A stretch of DNA of 64,000 bases from Haloarcula salinisoli (GTDB lineage Archaea; Halobacteriota; Halobacteria; Halobacteriales; Haloarculaceae). The translations under genes and the position numbers were made by a program. The stretch is taken from contig NZ_RKLQ01000001.1 in assembly GCF_019599405.1 (NCBI RefSeq), positions 1,302,001-1,366,000 of the forward strand. The letters run 5' to 3'. Of this stretch, positions 52,184 through 61,743 are shown one piece after another; the first letter of the stretch is position 1, and each line of letters begins with the position of its first letter. The notes under the pieces are model-generated. The model ran no database searches. It was not told the origin of the DNA and saw only the letters and a program-made list of their open reading frames with translations.

Positions 52184-54910
52184 ATGGCCGTGCAATTGCG
52201 CGGTGTCGTCGTCGACGTCGAGGACCCAAAGACCGTCACCACGGACTACGGCGAGAGCGAACTCTGCGAGGTGACGCTGCGACCCGATAGGGGCGCCGGC
52301 GAGCCGACGACCGTGACGCTGTGGGGCAAGTGGACCGAGACCGCCGAGTATCTCGACGCCGGGATGGAACTGGCCGTCTACGACCCCGACGAGCGCCAGT
52401 ACCAGGGCGAGACCCAGTACTCCGTCGGCGGCGACTCGACTATCGTCGTCGAGCCATCCTTCCTCGTCGACGTGACCGACATTCGGGCGTGGGTGCAGTG
52501 TCCCCGGATGTACTACCTCCGAAAGCTGGACGGGGCCGAACTCGCCTACCCGCTCGTCAAGGGGACCGTCGTCCACGAGGTGTTCGGGGACCTGCTGCGC
52601 GGGCGAGACGTGGAGGACGCCATCGAGGACCAGGTCCACGAGGCCGGGCTGGACATCGGACTGCTGGGTCGGACCGCCGACGGCGTGGCAGGCGACGTCC
52701 GCGACCACGCGAAAGCCATCGAAGGGTGGCTGAATCAGGGCACTCTCACGGAGAAAGACCAGTGGCGCTCCGAGATGACGCTCATCTCCGAGCGCTACGG
52801 GATGAAGGGACGGGCCGACGCCGTCCGCCGGGGGATGCCGGTCGAACTCAAGACCGGGAAGAACACCAAACGCGAACCGCGCTTCCAGGACAAGATTCAG
52901 GCGACCGCCTACGCGCTGATGCTGGGCGAGCGGGCGGCAAAGTCGCTTGACGCGAGCGCGGTGATGGCCGGCGACGGCGGCGCGACACAGACGCCCATCG
53001 ACGCGGCGCCCGACACCGGAACCTTGCTGTATACGAAGAACGCTGCCGTCGAGCGCACCGAGGAGAGCGGCGACCTCTCGCCGGCCAAAGAGTTCTCCAT
53101 CGGCGCCGGGCTGCTGAAATACGTCATCAGGACTCGCAACGCCATCGCGGCGATGGAACACGAGACGGGCGTACCGACGGGGTACGAGGCCAACGCCAAG
53201 TGCGAGTACTGCTTCGAGCAGGACACCTGCATGGCCGTCTCGGGCCGGCTGGACCAGGAGTCAAAAGCCGGCCAGGTCGGCGTCGCAATCCCCGACGAGG
53301 AACGCGAGTACTTCGAGCAGTTCTACCGGGCTATCGAGGCCGAACGGCGCGCCGTCCACCGCGAGTACGCCAAGCTCTGGGAACAGACCCCCGAGGAACG
53401 GGCCGACGACGACCGCGCGCTCGTGGACCTGGAGCCGACTGGCCGCACCGAACTCGACGGCGGCCAGTGGGAGCTCCGTGCGAAAGGCACCGGCGCCGTC
53501 TCGAAGATTCGCGAGGGCGACTACGTGATGGCGAGCGACGGCGACCCCGTCAACGGCGACGCCGAGCTGGGGCGGGTCCAGCGGTTGAGTGACGGCGAAA
53601 TCGTCGTGACGACCGACGAGCCACTCGACCTGCGGCGGCTCGACGTCTACCCCTCCGAAATCACGACCGACCGGCTCCAGAACGCGCTCCACGACGCCTT
53701 GCTCACCCAGCCTCCGGAGCGCAAGGACGTGCTCTTTGGCCGGCGCGAGCCCGCATTCGAGCCCGTCGAGGAGACGTTCATCGACAACAACGACGCCCAG
53801 AACGAGGCCTGCCAGCTGGCCGTCGGCGCCGAGGACTTCGCGCTGGTCCACGGGCCGCCCGGCACCGGGAAGACCTACACGCTGGCGCGGATGGTCCGGG
53901 CCCTGGTCGAACAGGGTGACCGTGTCCTCCTCTCCGCGTTCACCAACCGCGCCGTCGACAACGCCATCGAGGCCCTCGAAGAGCAGGGCTTCACCGACAT
54001 CGTCCGCGTCGGCACCGAGAGCGGGGTCCGCGAGGATATGCAGAAGTACCGATTAGAGCAGTCCGGCGACCCCGACGAGTGTGCCGCCACCTTGCAGAAC
54101 GCCCAGGTGGTCGCGGCGACGACCGCGACCTGTGGCGGGACGGCGATGCAGAGCCAGTCCTTCGACGCGGCCGTCGTCGACGAGGCCGGCCAGCTGACCG
54201 AGCCGGGGACGCTCGCGGCGACGACGCTCTCGGACCGGTTCGTGCTGGTCGGCGACCACCAGCAGCTCCCACCAGTCGTCCAGTCAGACGACGAGACGCT
54301 CTCGACGTCGCTGTTCCAGCGGCTCATCGAGGAGTTCCCCGACGCAGGTGTTATGTTGGACCGCCAGTACCGGATGGCCCAGCGCATTCAGGCCTTCGCC
54401 TCGCGGGAGTTCTACGACGGCCAGTTGCGCCCGGCAACGGGCGCGGTGGCCGCCCAGCGAATCGACGACCTCGACGGCGTCACGATGGACGGGCTGCCCG
54501 CCCATCTGCGCGACAGCGTGGCCTTCGTCGACCCCGACGGTAGCCAGACCGGCAACACCAATCCGGCGGAGGCCGACGCCGTGGCCGAGGTGGTCGAGGC
54601 CTACCGGGCGGCCGGCGTGCCCGCCGAGGATATCGGCGTCATCGCGCCGTTTCGCGCACAGGTCGCCGAACTGAACCGCCGGCTGCCCGACGTGGCAGTC
54701 GACACGGTCGACCGGTTCCAGGGGTCGAGCAAGGAGGTCATCGTGGTCTCGTTCGTCGCGACCGGCACGCTCGAAGGCCCCATCTTCGAGGACTACCGGC
54801 GCATCAACGTCGCGCTCACCCGGGCGAAGAAGGCGCTCGTCCTCGTCGGCGACGCCGACGCGCTCGGGACCGACCCGGTGTACGGCCGGATGGTCGAGTG
54901 GGCACGGTGA
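52184..54910 (+). CDS. Dna2-like nuclease-helicase with an iron-sulfur cluster
   Basis: 908 aa from ATG 52184 (MAVQLRGVVVDVED). N-terminal OB-like region (1-95), then a Cas4/RecB-type PD-(D/E)xK nuclease with His131, Asp212, Glu221 and Lys223, framed by four Cys (106, 340, 343, 349) that should hold a 4Fe-4S cluster. A superfamily 1B helicase follows: GPPGTGKT (557-564), VVDEAGQ, VGDHQQLPPV, LDRQYRM, DRFQGSSKEVIVVS and NVALTRAKKALVLVGD. This is the domain order of eukaryotic Dna2, which trims flaps and resects breaks. Confidence 0.92.
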   Translation: MAVQLRGVVVDVEDPKTVTTDYGESELCEVTLRPDRGAGEPTTVTLWGKWTETAEYLDAGMELAVYDPDERQYQGETQYSVGGDSTIVVEPSFLVDVTDIRAWVQCPRMYYLRKLDGAELAYPLVKGTVVHEVFGDLLRGRDVEDAIEDQVHEAGLDIGLLGRTADGVAGDVRDHAKAIEGWLNQGTLTEKDQWRSEMTLISERYGMKGRADAVRRGMPVELKTGKNTKREPRFQDKIQATAYALMLGERAAKSLDASAVMAGDGGATQTPIDAAPDTGTLLYTKNAAVERTEESGDLSPAKEFSIGAGLLKYVIRTRNAIAAMEHETGVPTGYEANAKCEYCFEQDTCMAVSGRLDQESKAGQVGVAIPDEEREYFEQFYRAIEAERRAVHREYAKLWEQTPEERADDDRALVDLEPTGRTELDGGQWELRAKGTGAVSKIREGDYVMASDGDPVNGDAELGRVQRLSDGEIVVTTDEPLDLRRLDVYPSEITTDRLQNALHDALLTQPPERKDVLFGRREPAFEPVEETFIDNNDAQNEACQLAVGAEDFALVHGPPGTGKTYTLARMVRALVEQGDRVLLSAFTNRAVDNAIEALEEQGFTDIVRVGTESGVREDMQKYRLEQSGDPDECAATLQNAQVVAATTATCGGTAMQSQSFDAAVVDEAGQLTEPGTLAATTLSDRFVLVGDHQQLPPVVQSDDETLSTSLFQRLIEEFPDAGVMLDRQYRMAQRIQAFASREFYDGQLRPATGAVAAQRIDDLDGVTMDGLPAHLRDSVAFVDPDGSQTGNTNPAEADAVAEVVEAYRAAGVPAEDIGVIAPFRAQVAELNRRLPDVAVDTVDRFQGSSKEVIVVSFVATGTLEGPIFEDYRRINVALTRAKKALVLVGDADALGTDPVYGRMVEWAR

Positions 54911-54923
54911 CCGCGGGGGTCGG

Positions 54924-56507
54924 TCAGGCGTCGCGGTCGTGTTTTCTCGCCAGCAAGTCGCTGTAGAGTCGTTCGCGAAGGATGTCCCGTAGCTGTGCGG
55001 CGCGTTCGTCGTCCACGTCGTAGGCTCGGGCCGACCCGCCGACGATGGCGCTCGTCGACGCCGTGTCCGCCGTCACCGTCGCGAGGTCGCGCCGGCGCTG
55101 GAACGGCGAGCGGCCGACGAACACCGTCTGGACCCGGTAGTACGGGACGATTCGGGTTGTCTGTCGCCAGAACCCCGTCCGCGTCGCCAGTACGTCCTCG
55201 TCCAACGCGATGCCGCGGTGTCGCCACCGGAGGTGCGCGGCGGGCGGGACGACGAGGAAGAGTCCAAGCAACAGCCACCAGTAGCCACTGGCGAGCAGGA
55301 ACGTATCGACGGCGTACCCGATGGCGGTTACGACGCCGGCGACGATTGCAAACCGGGCGGCGTACCGACGACGGGCCCGCGTCGGCGCGCGCTCGAAGTC
55401 GAGGTCGCCGAACGGTTCGATGTCGTGGGCGAGGTCGTAGACGACGGGCCGGGGTGCCATCGGGATGGCGACCCCCTGGCCCGACTCCCGGTTGCCGCCG
55501 CTGTAGCCCGCCGTCTCGACGACGAGGGTGGCGAGTCCGAACCGGCGCATCACGACGTTCTCCCGTATCGAGACCGTCTGGACCTTCGACAGCGGGATGG
55601 TCCCGCTGTAGCGACGGAGCAACCCCCGCTCGTAGCGCAGGTCGTCGCCCTCACGGACGAGGGTAAAGCCGTAGTACTCGATGACCGTCAGGACGACGCT
55701 CAACACGAGGGCGGCCACCAGGAACTGCAGGGCGGTAAAGACCACCAGCGCAACCAGCTGTGGCGGTCCGAGCGCGTCGAGCACGGGAAGGGAAACCGTA
55801 CTCCGCCCACCGACCAGTCCCAGATTGAACCGGACGACGGTCAGCAGGGCGTCGATACCCAGTGGCAGCCCGATCAGGAGCAGGACCGGTGCGGCCGGCC
55901 GCACCGAAACGAGTGCGTAGGTCAGCAGGTCCCGGGTCGAAAAGTTGAACAGCTCCTCAGTGTCGGAGCGCCCGGCCCGCTCGTCGGTCCGGTCGGTGGG
56001 CTCGTCGGCGGCCCCGACAGGCGGTTCGACTACCGTCTCGTCCGTGGTCTCCTCGCCCGCTCTCTTGTCTGTCTCACCGTGGCGCTGGACGAGCCGGCGC
56101 AACCGCTCTGCCTCCGCCTCGTCGACGGCGTTGAGTGTCGCCTCGGTGGTGGCGCCACCCGCAGTCTCGAAGGCCACGACGCTGAGCCCGAGTACGCGGT
56201 TCACCACGCCCTGCCTGCTGTCCACGTTCTGGATGCGCCCGAGCGGTATCTCCCTGGACTGTCGAGCGATAACGCCCGATTCGACCCGTAGCGTATCCCC
56301 TTCGATTTCGTACGTGAACCGGTAGTATCGCGCCATCGCGAAGCCACCGAGGACCAGGGCCAGCGCCGGAATTAGCAGCGGGACGGCTGCCGCGGGGAGG
56401 CCGAGGAGCCCGGCCAGCGTGGTCCCGGCGATGACGCCGAAGAAGGCGCCCTGGAGCAGCCCGCGGCCGACGCGCAGGGCGCCACTGAGTGGGTGGAGCC
56501 GTCTCAT
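54924..56507 (-). CDS. Large bPH2 membrane protein (YdbT-like)
   Basis: 527 aa with three bacterial-PH domains separated by helix pairs. PH1 (about residues 62-140) has YEIEGDTLRVESGVIARQSREIPLGRIQNVDSRQGVVNRVLGL, PH2 has YGFTLVREGDDLRYERGLLRRYSGTIPLSKVQTVSIRENVV, and PH3 has DEDVLATRTGFWRQTTRIVPYYRVQTVFVGRSPFQRR. This matches the YdbT layout. A possible role in envelope or antimicrobial-peptide resistance is known only from Bacillus. It overlaps its partner gene by 4 bp. Confidence 0.88.
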   Translation of the reverse strand: MRRLHPLSGALRVGRGLLQGAFFGVIAGTTLAGLLGLPAAAVPLLIPALALVLGGFAMARYYRFTYEIEGDTLRVESGVIARQSREIPLGRIQNVDSRQGVVNRVLGLSVVAFETAGGATTEATLNAVDEAEAERLRRLVQRHGETDKRAGEETTDETVVEPPVGAADEPTDRTDERAGRSDTEELFNFSTRDLLTYALVSVRPAAPVLLLIGLPLGIDALLTVVRFNLGLVGGRSTVSLPVLDALGPPQLVALVVFTALQFLVAALVLSVVLTVIEYYGFTLVREGDDLRYERGLLRRYSGTIPLSKVQTVSIRENVVMRRFGLATLVVETAGYSGGNRESGQGVAIPMAPRPVVYDLAHDIEPFGDLDFERAPTRARRRYAARFAIVAGVVTAIGYAVDTFLLASGYWWLLLGLFLVVPPAAHLRWRHRGIALDEDVLATRTGFWRQTTRIVPYYRVQTVFVGRSPFQRRRDLATVTADTASTSAIVGGSARAYDVDDERAAQLRDILRERLYSDLLARKHDRDA

Positions 56508-56965
56508 ACGGCGTCCGTGGCCTCGCTCTCGCCGGCGAGGTCACGCAGGCGTTCGCGCAGTTCGGTCGCCCGCTCGGGTCGCAGCCCCGGCATCGTGATA
56601 TCCGCGCCACGTGAGCCAGCGGTGTAGATGACGACGCTTGCGAGCCCGGCGGTTCGCTCGACAGGGCCGCGCGTGGTGTCGACGTGCTGGACCCTGACGT
56701 ACGGGACTGACGTGTCGGTTCGTGTCACCACGCCCCGGACGAGAAAGAGCGCGTCGTCCTGCAGCTCGAACCGCCAGATGCGGTGGGCGAAGACGGCGTG
56801 GGCGGCGCCCAGCGAGGCCAGAATCACCCAGCCGGCGACGGCGAGTTCGACCGGCAAGGAGAGGACGAGTCGGTCCGCGACGACGACGAGGCCGACGAGA
56901 ACCAGGCTACCGAGAGCCGTCCGACCGGTCCACAGCAGCCTGACTCGCGGGTGCAGCGACTCCAT
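56504..56965 (-). CDS. Small bPH2 membrane protein (YdbS-like)
   Basis: 153 aa from ATG 56965 (MESLHPRVRLLWTGRTALG). Two helices (about residues 15-57), then one PH-like domain: RFELQDDALFLVRGVVTRTDTSVPYVRVQHVDTTRGPVERTAGLASVVIYTAG. Standard partner of the larger YdbT-like protein and translationally coupled to it (ATGA overlap). The upstream 42 codons of open frame have no conserved character. Confidence 0.88.
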   Translation of the reverse strand: MESLHPRVRLLWTGRTALGSLVLVGLVVVADRLVLSLPVELAVAGWVILASLGAAHAVFAHRIWRFELQDDALFLVRGVVTRTDTSVPYVRVQHVDTTRGPVERTAGLASVVIYTAGSRGADITMPGLRPERATELRERLRDLAGESEATDAV

Positions 56966-57115
56966 ACCATGTCGTGGGCCGAGAGCCGGATTAATCGTAC
57001 GGACCGGATTGCGCGGGGGAGACCGACTCCGAAGAGAGTCTGGGGGAAATTGGAACAGAGTCGTCCCCAATGTAGAAAAATGCCTATTCAAACCCCCTCC
57101 GTGGGCCCAGACGCA

Positions 57116-58123
57116 ATGTCAGACAGTTCGACTCGACGGAAATTTATCGCCGCGACGGGGAGCGCGGCCGCGCTCGCCCTCGCCGGCTGTAGCGGCGACA
57201 CCGGGGGTAGTGGCACCACGACCGGGACTGCCGAGAACATGACCGAAGCGGGGACGATGGACGATCAGATGACCGAGGACGGCATGATGGAACAGCGGAC
57301 CGTCACCGTCCGCATCGAGAACGTCGCGCCCTCGGATTTCTACGGCGCAGACAGCCACACCGGCGGCGGGATCTGGATAACGCCCGGCGCCTACGCGGTC
57401 CACTCCGGTGACAACCCCATCTTCACGGAAGGCGAGGCCGCCTCTATCGGCCTCGAAGCGCTGGCCGAGGCCGGGCCGCCGACGGGCTTCGAGGGCGAAC
57501 CGGGCCTCGTGGACGAGCTCGGCGGCATGAACGACGGCATGGGTGACGACGGCGACTCGATGGACGACAGTGAGTCGATGGACAACGGTATGAGCGGCAC
57601 CGTCGCTCACTCGGGGGCCTACACACCCGAGAACACCGTCGCGGACCCGAACGACCCGATGGGCGAGGTGCCCGGCGCACCGCCCATCGCCCCCGGTGGC
57701 GCCTTCGAGTTCGACGTACAGGCCACGCCCGGCCAGAAGCTCTCCTTCGCGAGTATGTTCGTCCCGTCGAACGACATCTTCATCTCGCCCGGGGCGGGCG
57801 GCATCCCGCTCTGGCCCGAGGAGGGCGAGCCGGTGGACGACGACGTGACCGACAGCGTCTACCTCTGGGACGCCGGGACAGAACCCAACGGCGAGCCCGG
57901 TCAGGGGCCGGACCAGGCGCCCGCACAGGACAGCGCGACCCAGGGCGGCGACGAGGGCGGTGTCGTCCGGCGACTCAACGATGTCGACGACGGCTACAGC
58001 TACCCCGACGTGAGCAACGTCATCCGGGTGACGCTGACACCCCACGAATCCATGGACGGCGGCGGCATGAACGACGGCAACGAGATGGGCACCGAGACGA
58101 TGGGCGACGACTCGATGAATTAA
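57116..58123 (+). CDS. Tat lipoprotein with a spondin domain
   Basis: 335 aa from ATG 57116. Signal RRKFIAATGSAAALALAGC (twin arginine plus lipobox) is followed by a Thr/Met/Asp-rich linker. The spondin_N-like domain begins VTVRIENVAPSDF, has GGGIWITPGAYAVHSG and EALAEAGPPTGFEGEPGLVDEL, then an inserted low-complexity Met/Asp/Ser stretch (about residues 138-160), and resumes with VAHSGAYTPENT, PGQKLSFASMFVPSNDIFISPG and VIRVTLTP. The C-terminus is again Met/Asn/Gly-rich. The Met clusters could bind copper, but this is speculative. Confidence 0.8.
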   Translation: MSDSSTRRKFIAATGSAAALALAGCSGDTGGSGTTTGTAENMTEAGTMDDQMTEDGMMEQRTVTVRIENVAPSDFYGADSHTGGGIWITPGAYAVHSGDNPIFTEGEAASIGLEALAEAGPPTGFEGEPGLVDELGGMNDGMGDDGDSMDDSESMDNGMSGTVAHSGAYTPENTVADPNDPMGEVPGAPPIAPGGAFEFDVQATPGQKLSFASMFVPSNDIFISPGAGGIPLWPEEGEPVDDDVTDSVYLWDAGTEPNGEPGQGPDQAPAQDSATQGGDEGGVVRRLNDVDDGYSYPDVSNVIRVTLTPHESMDGGGMNDGNEMGTETMGDDSMN

Positions 58124-58199
58124 GCCCCCAGCCACATCCTGCCGATGCAGAACGGTCCTGGTCTCCCGCAGTTGCTATCCGGCGGCCCTGCGCGGTGCC

Positions 58200-58823
58200 T
58201 TACACTCGTTCGCTGATTTCCTCACCGATTCGTTCGCCCGGTCGACGCAAGTGGCCGCTTTCGACCTCGTAGACGTAGCCAGTCACCGTGACGTCGTCCG
58301 GAATCAGCGGGTGGTCCGCCAGATACGCGACCTGTGCCGTACAGGCCTCGTCGATGTCGTCGGTCATGCGAACCCACTCGGCGATTGACGCGTCACCGAT
58401 GTTCAAATCGGGCAGCGCCGGGTCGAGGTCCACGTCGTCCATCTCGCCGCCCACAGTGGCTTCCAGGCCGCCGACGACGTCCTCGTCCGCGGCACTCATC
58501 ATCCCGCAGTCGGTGTGGTTGACGACGATTATCTCCTCGGTGTCGAAGAACTGGAGCGTCAGCGCGGCCGACCGGACGACGTCGTCGGTGACCTTGCCAC
58601 CGGCGTTACGGAAGACGTGCGCATCACCGAGTTCGAGGCCCAGCACCTCCTCGACCGGGATGCGCTCGTCCATACAGGCGAGGACGAACAGTCGCTTGTC
58701 GTTCGGAATGTCCTTGCGGCGCCGGCGCGCCCAGTCGTCGCGGGCGTCGACCGACTCGTCGACCCACTCGTGGACGTGCCCGGCTTCGGGCGGGTCGCGG
58801 TCTTCGTGTGTGTGATGTGCCAT
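58200..58823 (-). CDS. Beta-class carbonic anhydrase
   Basis: 207 aa from ATG 58823 (MAHHTHEDRD). Interconverts CO2 and bicarbonate. Zinc ligands are Cys50, His103 and Cys106, and the catalytic dyad Asp52/Arg54 lies in ACMDERI. RNAGGKVTDDVVRSA and VVNHTDCGMM are family-typical. A His-rich N-terminus (residues 3-20) is unusual and could buffer zinc or protons. Small size suggests the plant-like dimer type. Confidence 0.92.
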   Translation of the reverse strand: MAHHTHEDRDPPEAGHVHEWVDESVDARDDWARRRRKDIPNDKRLFVLACMDERIPVEEVLGLELGDAHVFRNAGGKVTDDVVRSAALTLQFFDTEEIIVVNHTDCGMMSAADEDVVGGLEATVGGEMDDVDLDPALPDLNIGDASIAEWVRMTDDIDEACTAQVAYLADHPLIPDDVTVTGYVYEVESGHLRRPGERIGEEISERV

Positions 58824-58892
58824 CGATTCACTGTTCGAGGCCCCGCACAATCACTTTTGTCACCAGTAAGATAGGAACCGCACAGACCGAAC

Positions 58893-61631
58893 TCAGTCGT
58901 CCACTGCGACGGCGTCGTCGTCCTCGATCTCGTCCATCACCCGGCGGTGAAACTCCGCGAGCACGGCGGACTCGTCCTCGGCCAGCACCACGTCGCTGGC
59001 CAACAGGGTCGCCAGCCCGAACGCGCGCGGCGACGGCGAATCCACGCGAATCGTCCTCACCGCGACCGTTCCTCGCTCGATATCGGTCAGCACGTCCTCG
59101 ATAGCGGCGACGTTGAGCTTGTCCTGGAGAATCTCGCGGTAGGTCTCCTCGACGACGGCGAAGTCGCCGAGGTCTTCGGCGAAGCCAAGTAGCATCTCCG
59201 CGGAGACCTGCTGTTCGCTCGCGGATTTCTCGTACCCCTTGTACCGCTTGAGAATCATCAGCGAGCGCGTGGCGTTGATACGGAAGTACCGCTGGAGCAG
59301 GTCCGTGCCGGAAAGGGCCGCCCGCAGGTCCGCCCGGACGTCGACGGGGTCGATGTCCCGTATGATGCGCTTGATGTCGACCTTCCGGTTGAGCGGCATC
59401 GAGAGGGTGAAACCGTTGTCGGCGACGGCGACCTGGACGTTGGCGTTGGCGGCCTGGGCGATTCGGTAGGCAAGCAGGCGCGAGAAGCCGTCGTTGAACC
59501 GCCGGCCGTAGTTGGAGTGGACGTGGTAGTGGCGTTCGTACTCGTCGTGGTCCATCGCCTCCTCGACGACGAGCCGTTCGTCCGTCGCGACGCTCTCGGC
59601 GCCGGCGTAGGCGACCTGTTCGCGGAACATCCGCGCGATAGCACGGACCGAGTTCTCGTCCAGCGGGAAGGTTCTGAGCCAGTTGCGGACCTCCGAGAGG
59701 CCGCCCGCTTCGAGCTTTGTGAGCAGGTCACGCTGGAACTGTAGTATCTCCCGGCCCAGGTCATACGAGAGCGGGAGCCGCTCGGAGAACCACGAGGGGA
59801 CGTTCGGCCGGGCCGCCGTCGGGTCGACGTACACCTTCGAGCCGCGCCGGTACCGGTACTCGTAGTTCGACCCGCCCAGGACGAAGACGTCGCCCTTTTC
59901 GAGTTTGTCGAGATAGGACTCGTCCAGTTGCCCGACCCACTCGTCCCCGCTGCGGGTGATGACGTCGCAGGTAAAGGAGTCAGGGATGGTCCCGATGTTG
60001 GTCATGTAGATGACCCGCGCCAGCCGCCCGCGCTTGCCGACGAGGGGTTCGCCCACGTCGTACTCGTCATAATGGTACTCGCCGTCGGGCGGGTCGTTGG
60101 TGTCGCGCCATATCTTCGCGTAGACGTTCCTGTCCTCCATCCCGGGGTAGTCGGCGGTGAGATACCGACAGAGCTGTTCCCACTGTTCGTCCGTGTAGTT
60201 GCGGTAGGGATACGCGCGTTCGAGGATACCCCTGACCTCGGCTTCGGGCCGGACCTGATTGATAGCCATCCCGTAGACGTGCTGGGTTGCGACGTCCTGG
60301 GCGTTCTCCGGGATGAACACCCGGTCAACGAAGCCGTCGGTGGCCTTCCCCAGCATCACCGCACACTCTATCAGTTCGTCGCGGTCCAGTGCGACGACAC
60401 GCCCCTCGACGGTCTCACCGAGCTGGTGGCCGGCACGGCCGACGCGCTGGAGCAGTGCGGCGACGGATTTGGGCGAGCCGACCTGCACGACCAGGTCGAT
60501 GTAGGGCATATCGATGCCGAGTTCGAGGCTCGTCGAGGTCGTCACCACGTCCAGCTCGCCCGCTTTCAACGCGCCCTCTATCTCGTGGCGTTTGTCCTTC
60601 GAGAGCGAGCCGTGGTGACAGCCCGAGTTATCCTGGTCGTAGTCGTCGTACCGCTCCCGGAGGTTCTGGAGGACCCGTTCGGCACCCGAGCGGGTGTTCG
60701 TGAACACGAGCGTGTTCGTGTGGTCCTGGACCTGGTCGTGGAGCTGGCGGTAGAACCGGTCGGTGACGACGCTGCTGGGCGTGTCGATGAGGTCGTCGGT
60801 CGGACAGGAGAGTTCGACGTCCAGGTCCCGGACGAAGCGGGTGTCGACGATCTCGTAGGGCCTGGGGTCCCCACCGGGCTCCTCGCGACCCACGAGGAAC
60901 TCCGCGACCGTCTCCAGCGGTTCGACCGTCGCCGAACAGCCGATTCGCGTAGGCGACCCCTCGGCCATCTGTTCGAGTCGCTCCAGGGACACCGAGAGGT
61001 GGGTACCGCGTTTGTTCTCCGCCAGGCTGTGAATCTCGTCGACGACGACGTACTCCACCGTCTCGAGTTTCTTCTGAAACTTCGGCGAGTTCAGCAGTAT
61101 CGCCAGCGTCTCCGGGGTCGTGTTGAGGATGTGCGGCGTCGTCTCCAGCATCGCCTGCCGGTCGGCGCTGCTCGTGTCGCCGTGGCGGATGGCGTGGCGA
61201 ATCTCGACGGACTCGCCCCGTTCGTCCAGCTTGCCCGTGATGCCTTCGAGCGGGACCGTCAGGTTCCGGTGGATGTCGTTGGCCAGTGACTTCAGCGGCG
61301 AGACGTACAGACAGTAGACACTGTTGTCGAGGCTTTCCTCGCGAGCCTTCGTAAACAGCTCGTTGATAATGGCGGTGAAGGAAGCGAGCGTCTTCCCGGA
61401 GCCGGTCGGGGCACAGACCAGTGCGTTCGTCCCCTCGTGGATGAGCGGAATCGCCTCCGTCTGGGGCGGCGTAAAGAAGCCGCCGTTGTCGGGGACGAAC
61501 TCGCCGAACTGCTCGACCCACCACTCCGCGACCACCGGCGCGAGCCGTTCGAGCACGTCGGCGTCGCCGATATCGACCGACGCCGCGTCGAAGGCGGGGT
61601 CGGTGGCGGCGAGGCGCTCGCGCGGGTCCAT
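58893..61631 (-). CDS. lhr: Lhr-type superfamily 2 ATP-dependent helicase
   Basis: 912 aa from ATG 61631 (MDPRERLAATDPAF). 3'-5' helicase linked to DNA repair. Q-motif-like PPQTEAIPLIHEG, motif I APTGSGKTLASF, Ia SPLKSLANDIHRNL, II VVDEIHSLAENKRGTHLS, III GCSATVEP, then TNTRSGAERVL, HHGSLSKDKRHEIE, VVTTSTSLELGID and VQVGSPKSVAALLQRVGRAGH. The winged-helix and Lhr-specific domains follow (VHSNYGRRFNDGFSRLLAYRIA). The length fits Lhr-Core. Upstream codons in the same frame are rejected as they overlap the divergent promoter. Confidence 0.93.
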   Translation of the reverse strand: MDPRERLAATDPAFDAASVDIGDADVLERLAPVVAEWWVEQFGEFVPDNGGFFTPPQTEAIPLIHEGTNALVCAPTGSGKTLASFTAIINELFTKAREESLDNSVYCLYVSPLKSLANDIHRNLTVPLEGITGKLDERGESVEIRHAIRHGDTSSADRQAMLETTPHILNTTPETLAILLNSPKFQKKLETVEYVVVDEIHSLAENKRGTHLSVSLERLEQMAEGSPTRIGCSATVEPLETVAEFLVGREEPGGDPRPYEIVDTRFVRDLDVELSCPTDDLIDTPSSVVTDRFYRQLHDQVQDHTNTLVFTNTRSGAERVLQNLRERYDDYDQDNSGCHHGSLSKDKRHEIEGALKAGELDVVTTSTSLELGIDMPYIDLVVQVGSPKSVAALLQRVGRAGHQLGETVEGRVVALDRDELIECAVMLGKATDGFVDRVFIPENAQDVATQHVYGMAINQVRPEAEVRGILERAYPYRNYTDEQWEQLCRYLTADYPGMEDRNVYAKIWRDTNDPPDGEYHYDEYDVGEPLVGKRGRLARVIYMTNIGTIPDSFTCDVITRSGDEWVGQLDESYLDKLEKGDVFVLGGSNYEYRYRRGSKVYVDPTAARPNVPSWFSERLPLSYDLGREILQFQRDLLTKLEAGGLSEVRNWLRTFPLDENSVRAIARMFREQVAYAGAESVATDERLVVEEAMDHDEYERHYHVHSNYGRRFNDGFSRLLAYRIAQAANANVQVAVADNGFTLSMPLNRKVDIKRIIRDIDPVDVRADLRAALSGTDLLQRYFRINATRSLMILKRYKGYEKSASEQQVSAEMLLGFAEDLGDFAVVEETYREILQDKLNVAAIEDVLTDIERGTVAVRTIRVDSPSPRAFGLATLLASDVVLAEDESAVLAEFHRRVMDEIEDDDAVAVDD

Positions 61632-61743
61632 CGTCTGGATAGAGGTTGGCCCGGACAGACAAGTGGGTTCCGCACGTGGTGGCGGTCGAACTCCGACTGC
61701 CGTCTCCACGAAATTCATTACGCTGGCCGTTCCTGACTGCGAT

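Noticed and set aside
59928-61289. 453-codon open frame antisense to the Lhr helicase
   Set aside because: Shadow frame without recognisable domains. The helicase motifs on the minus strand are complete.
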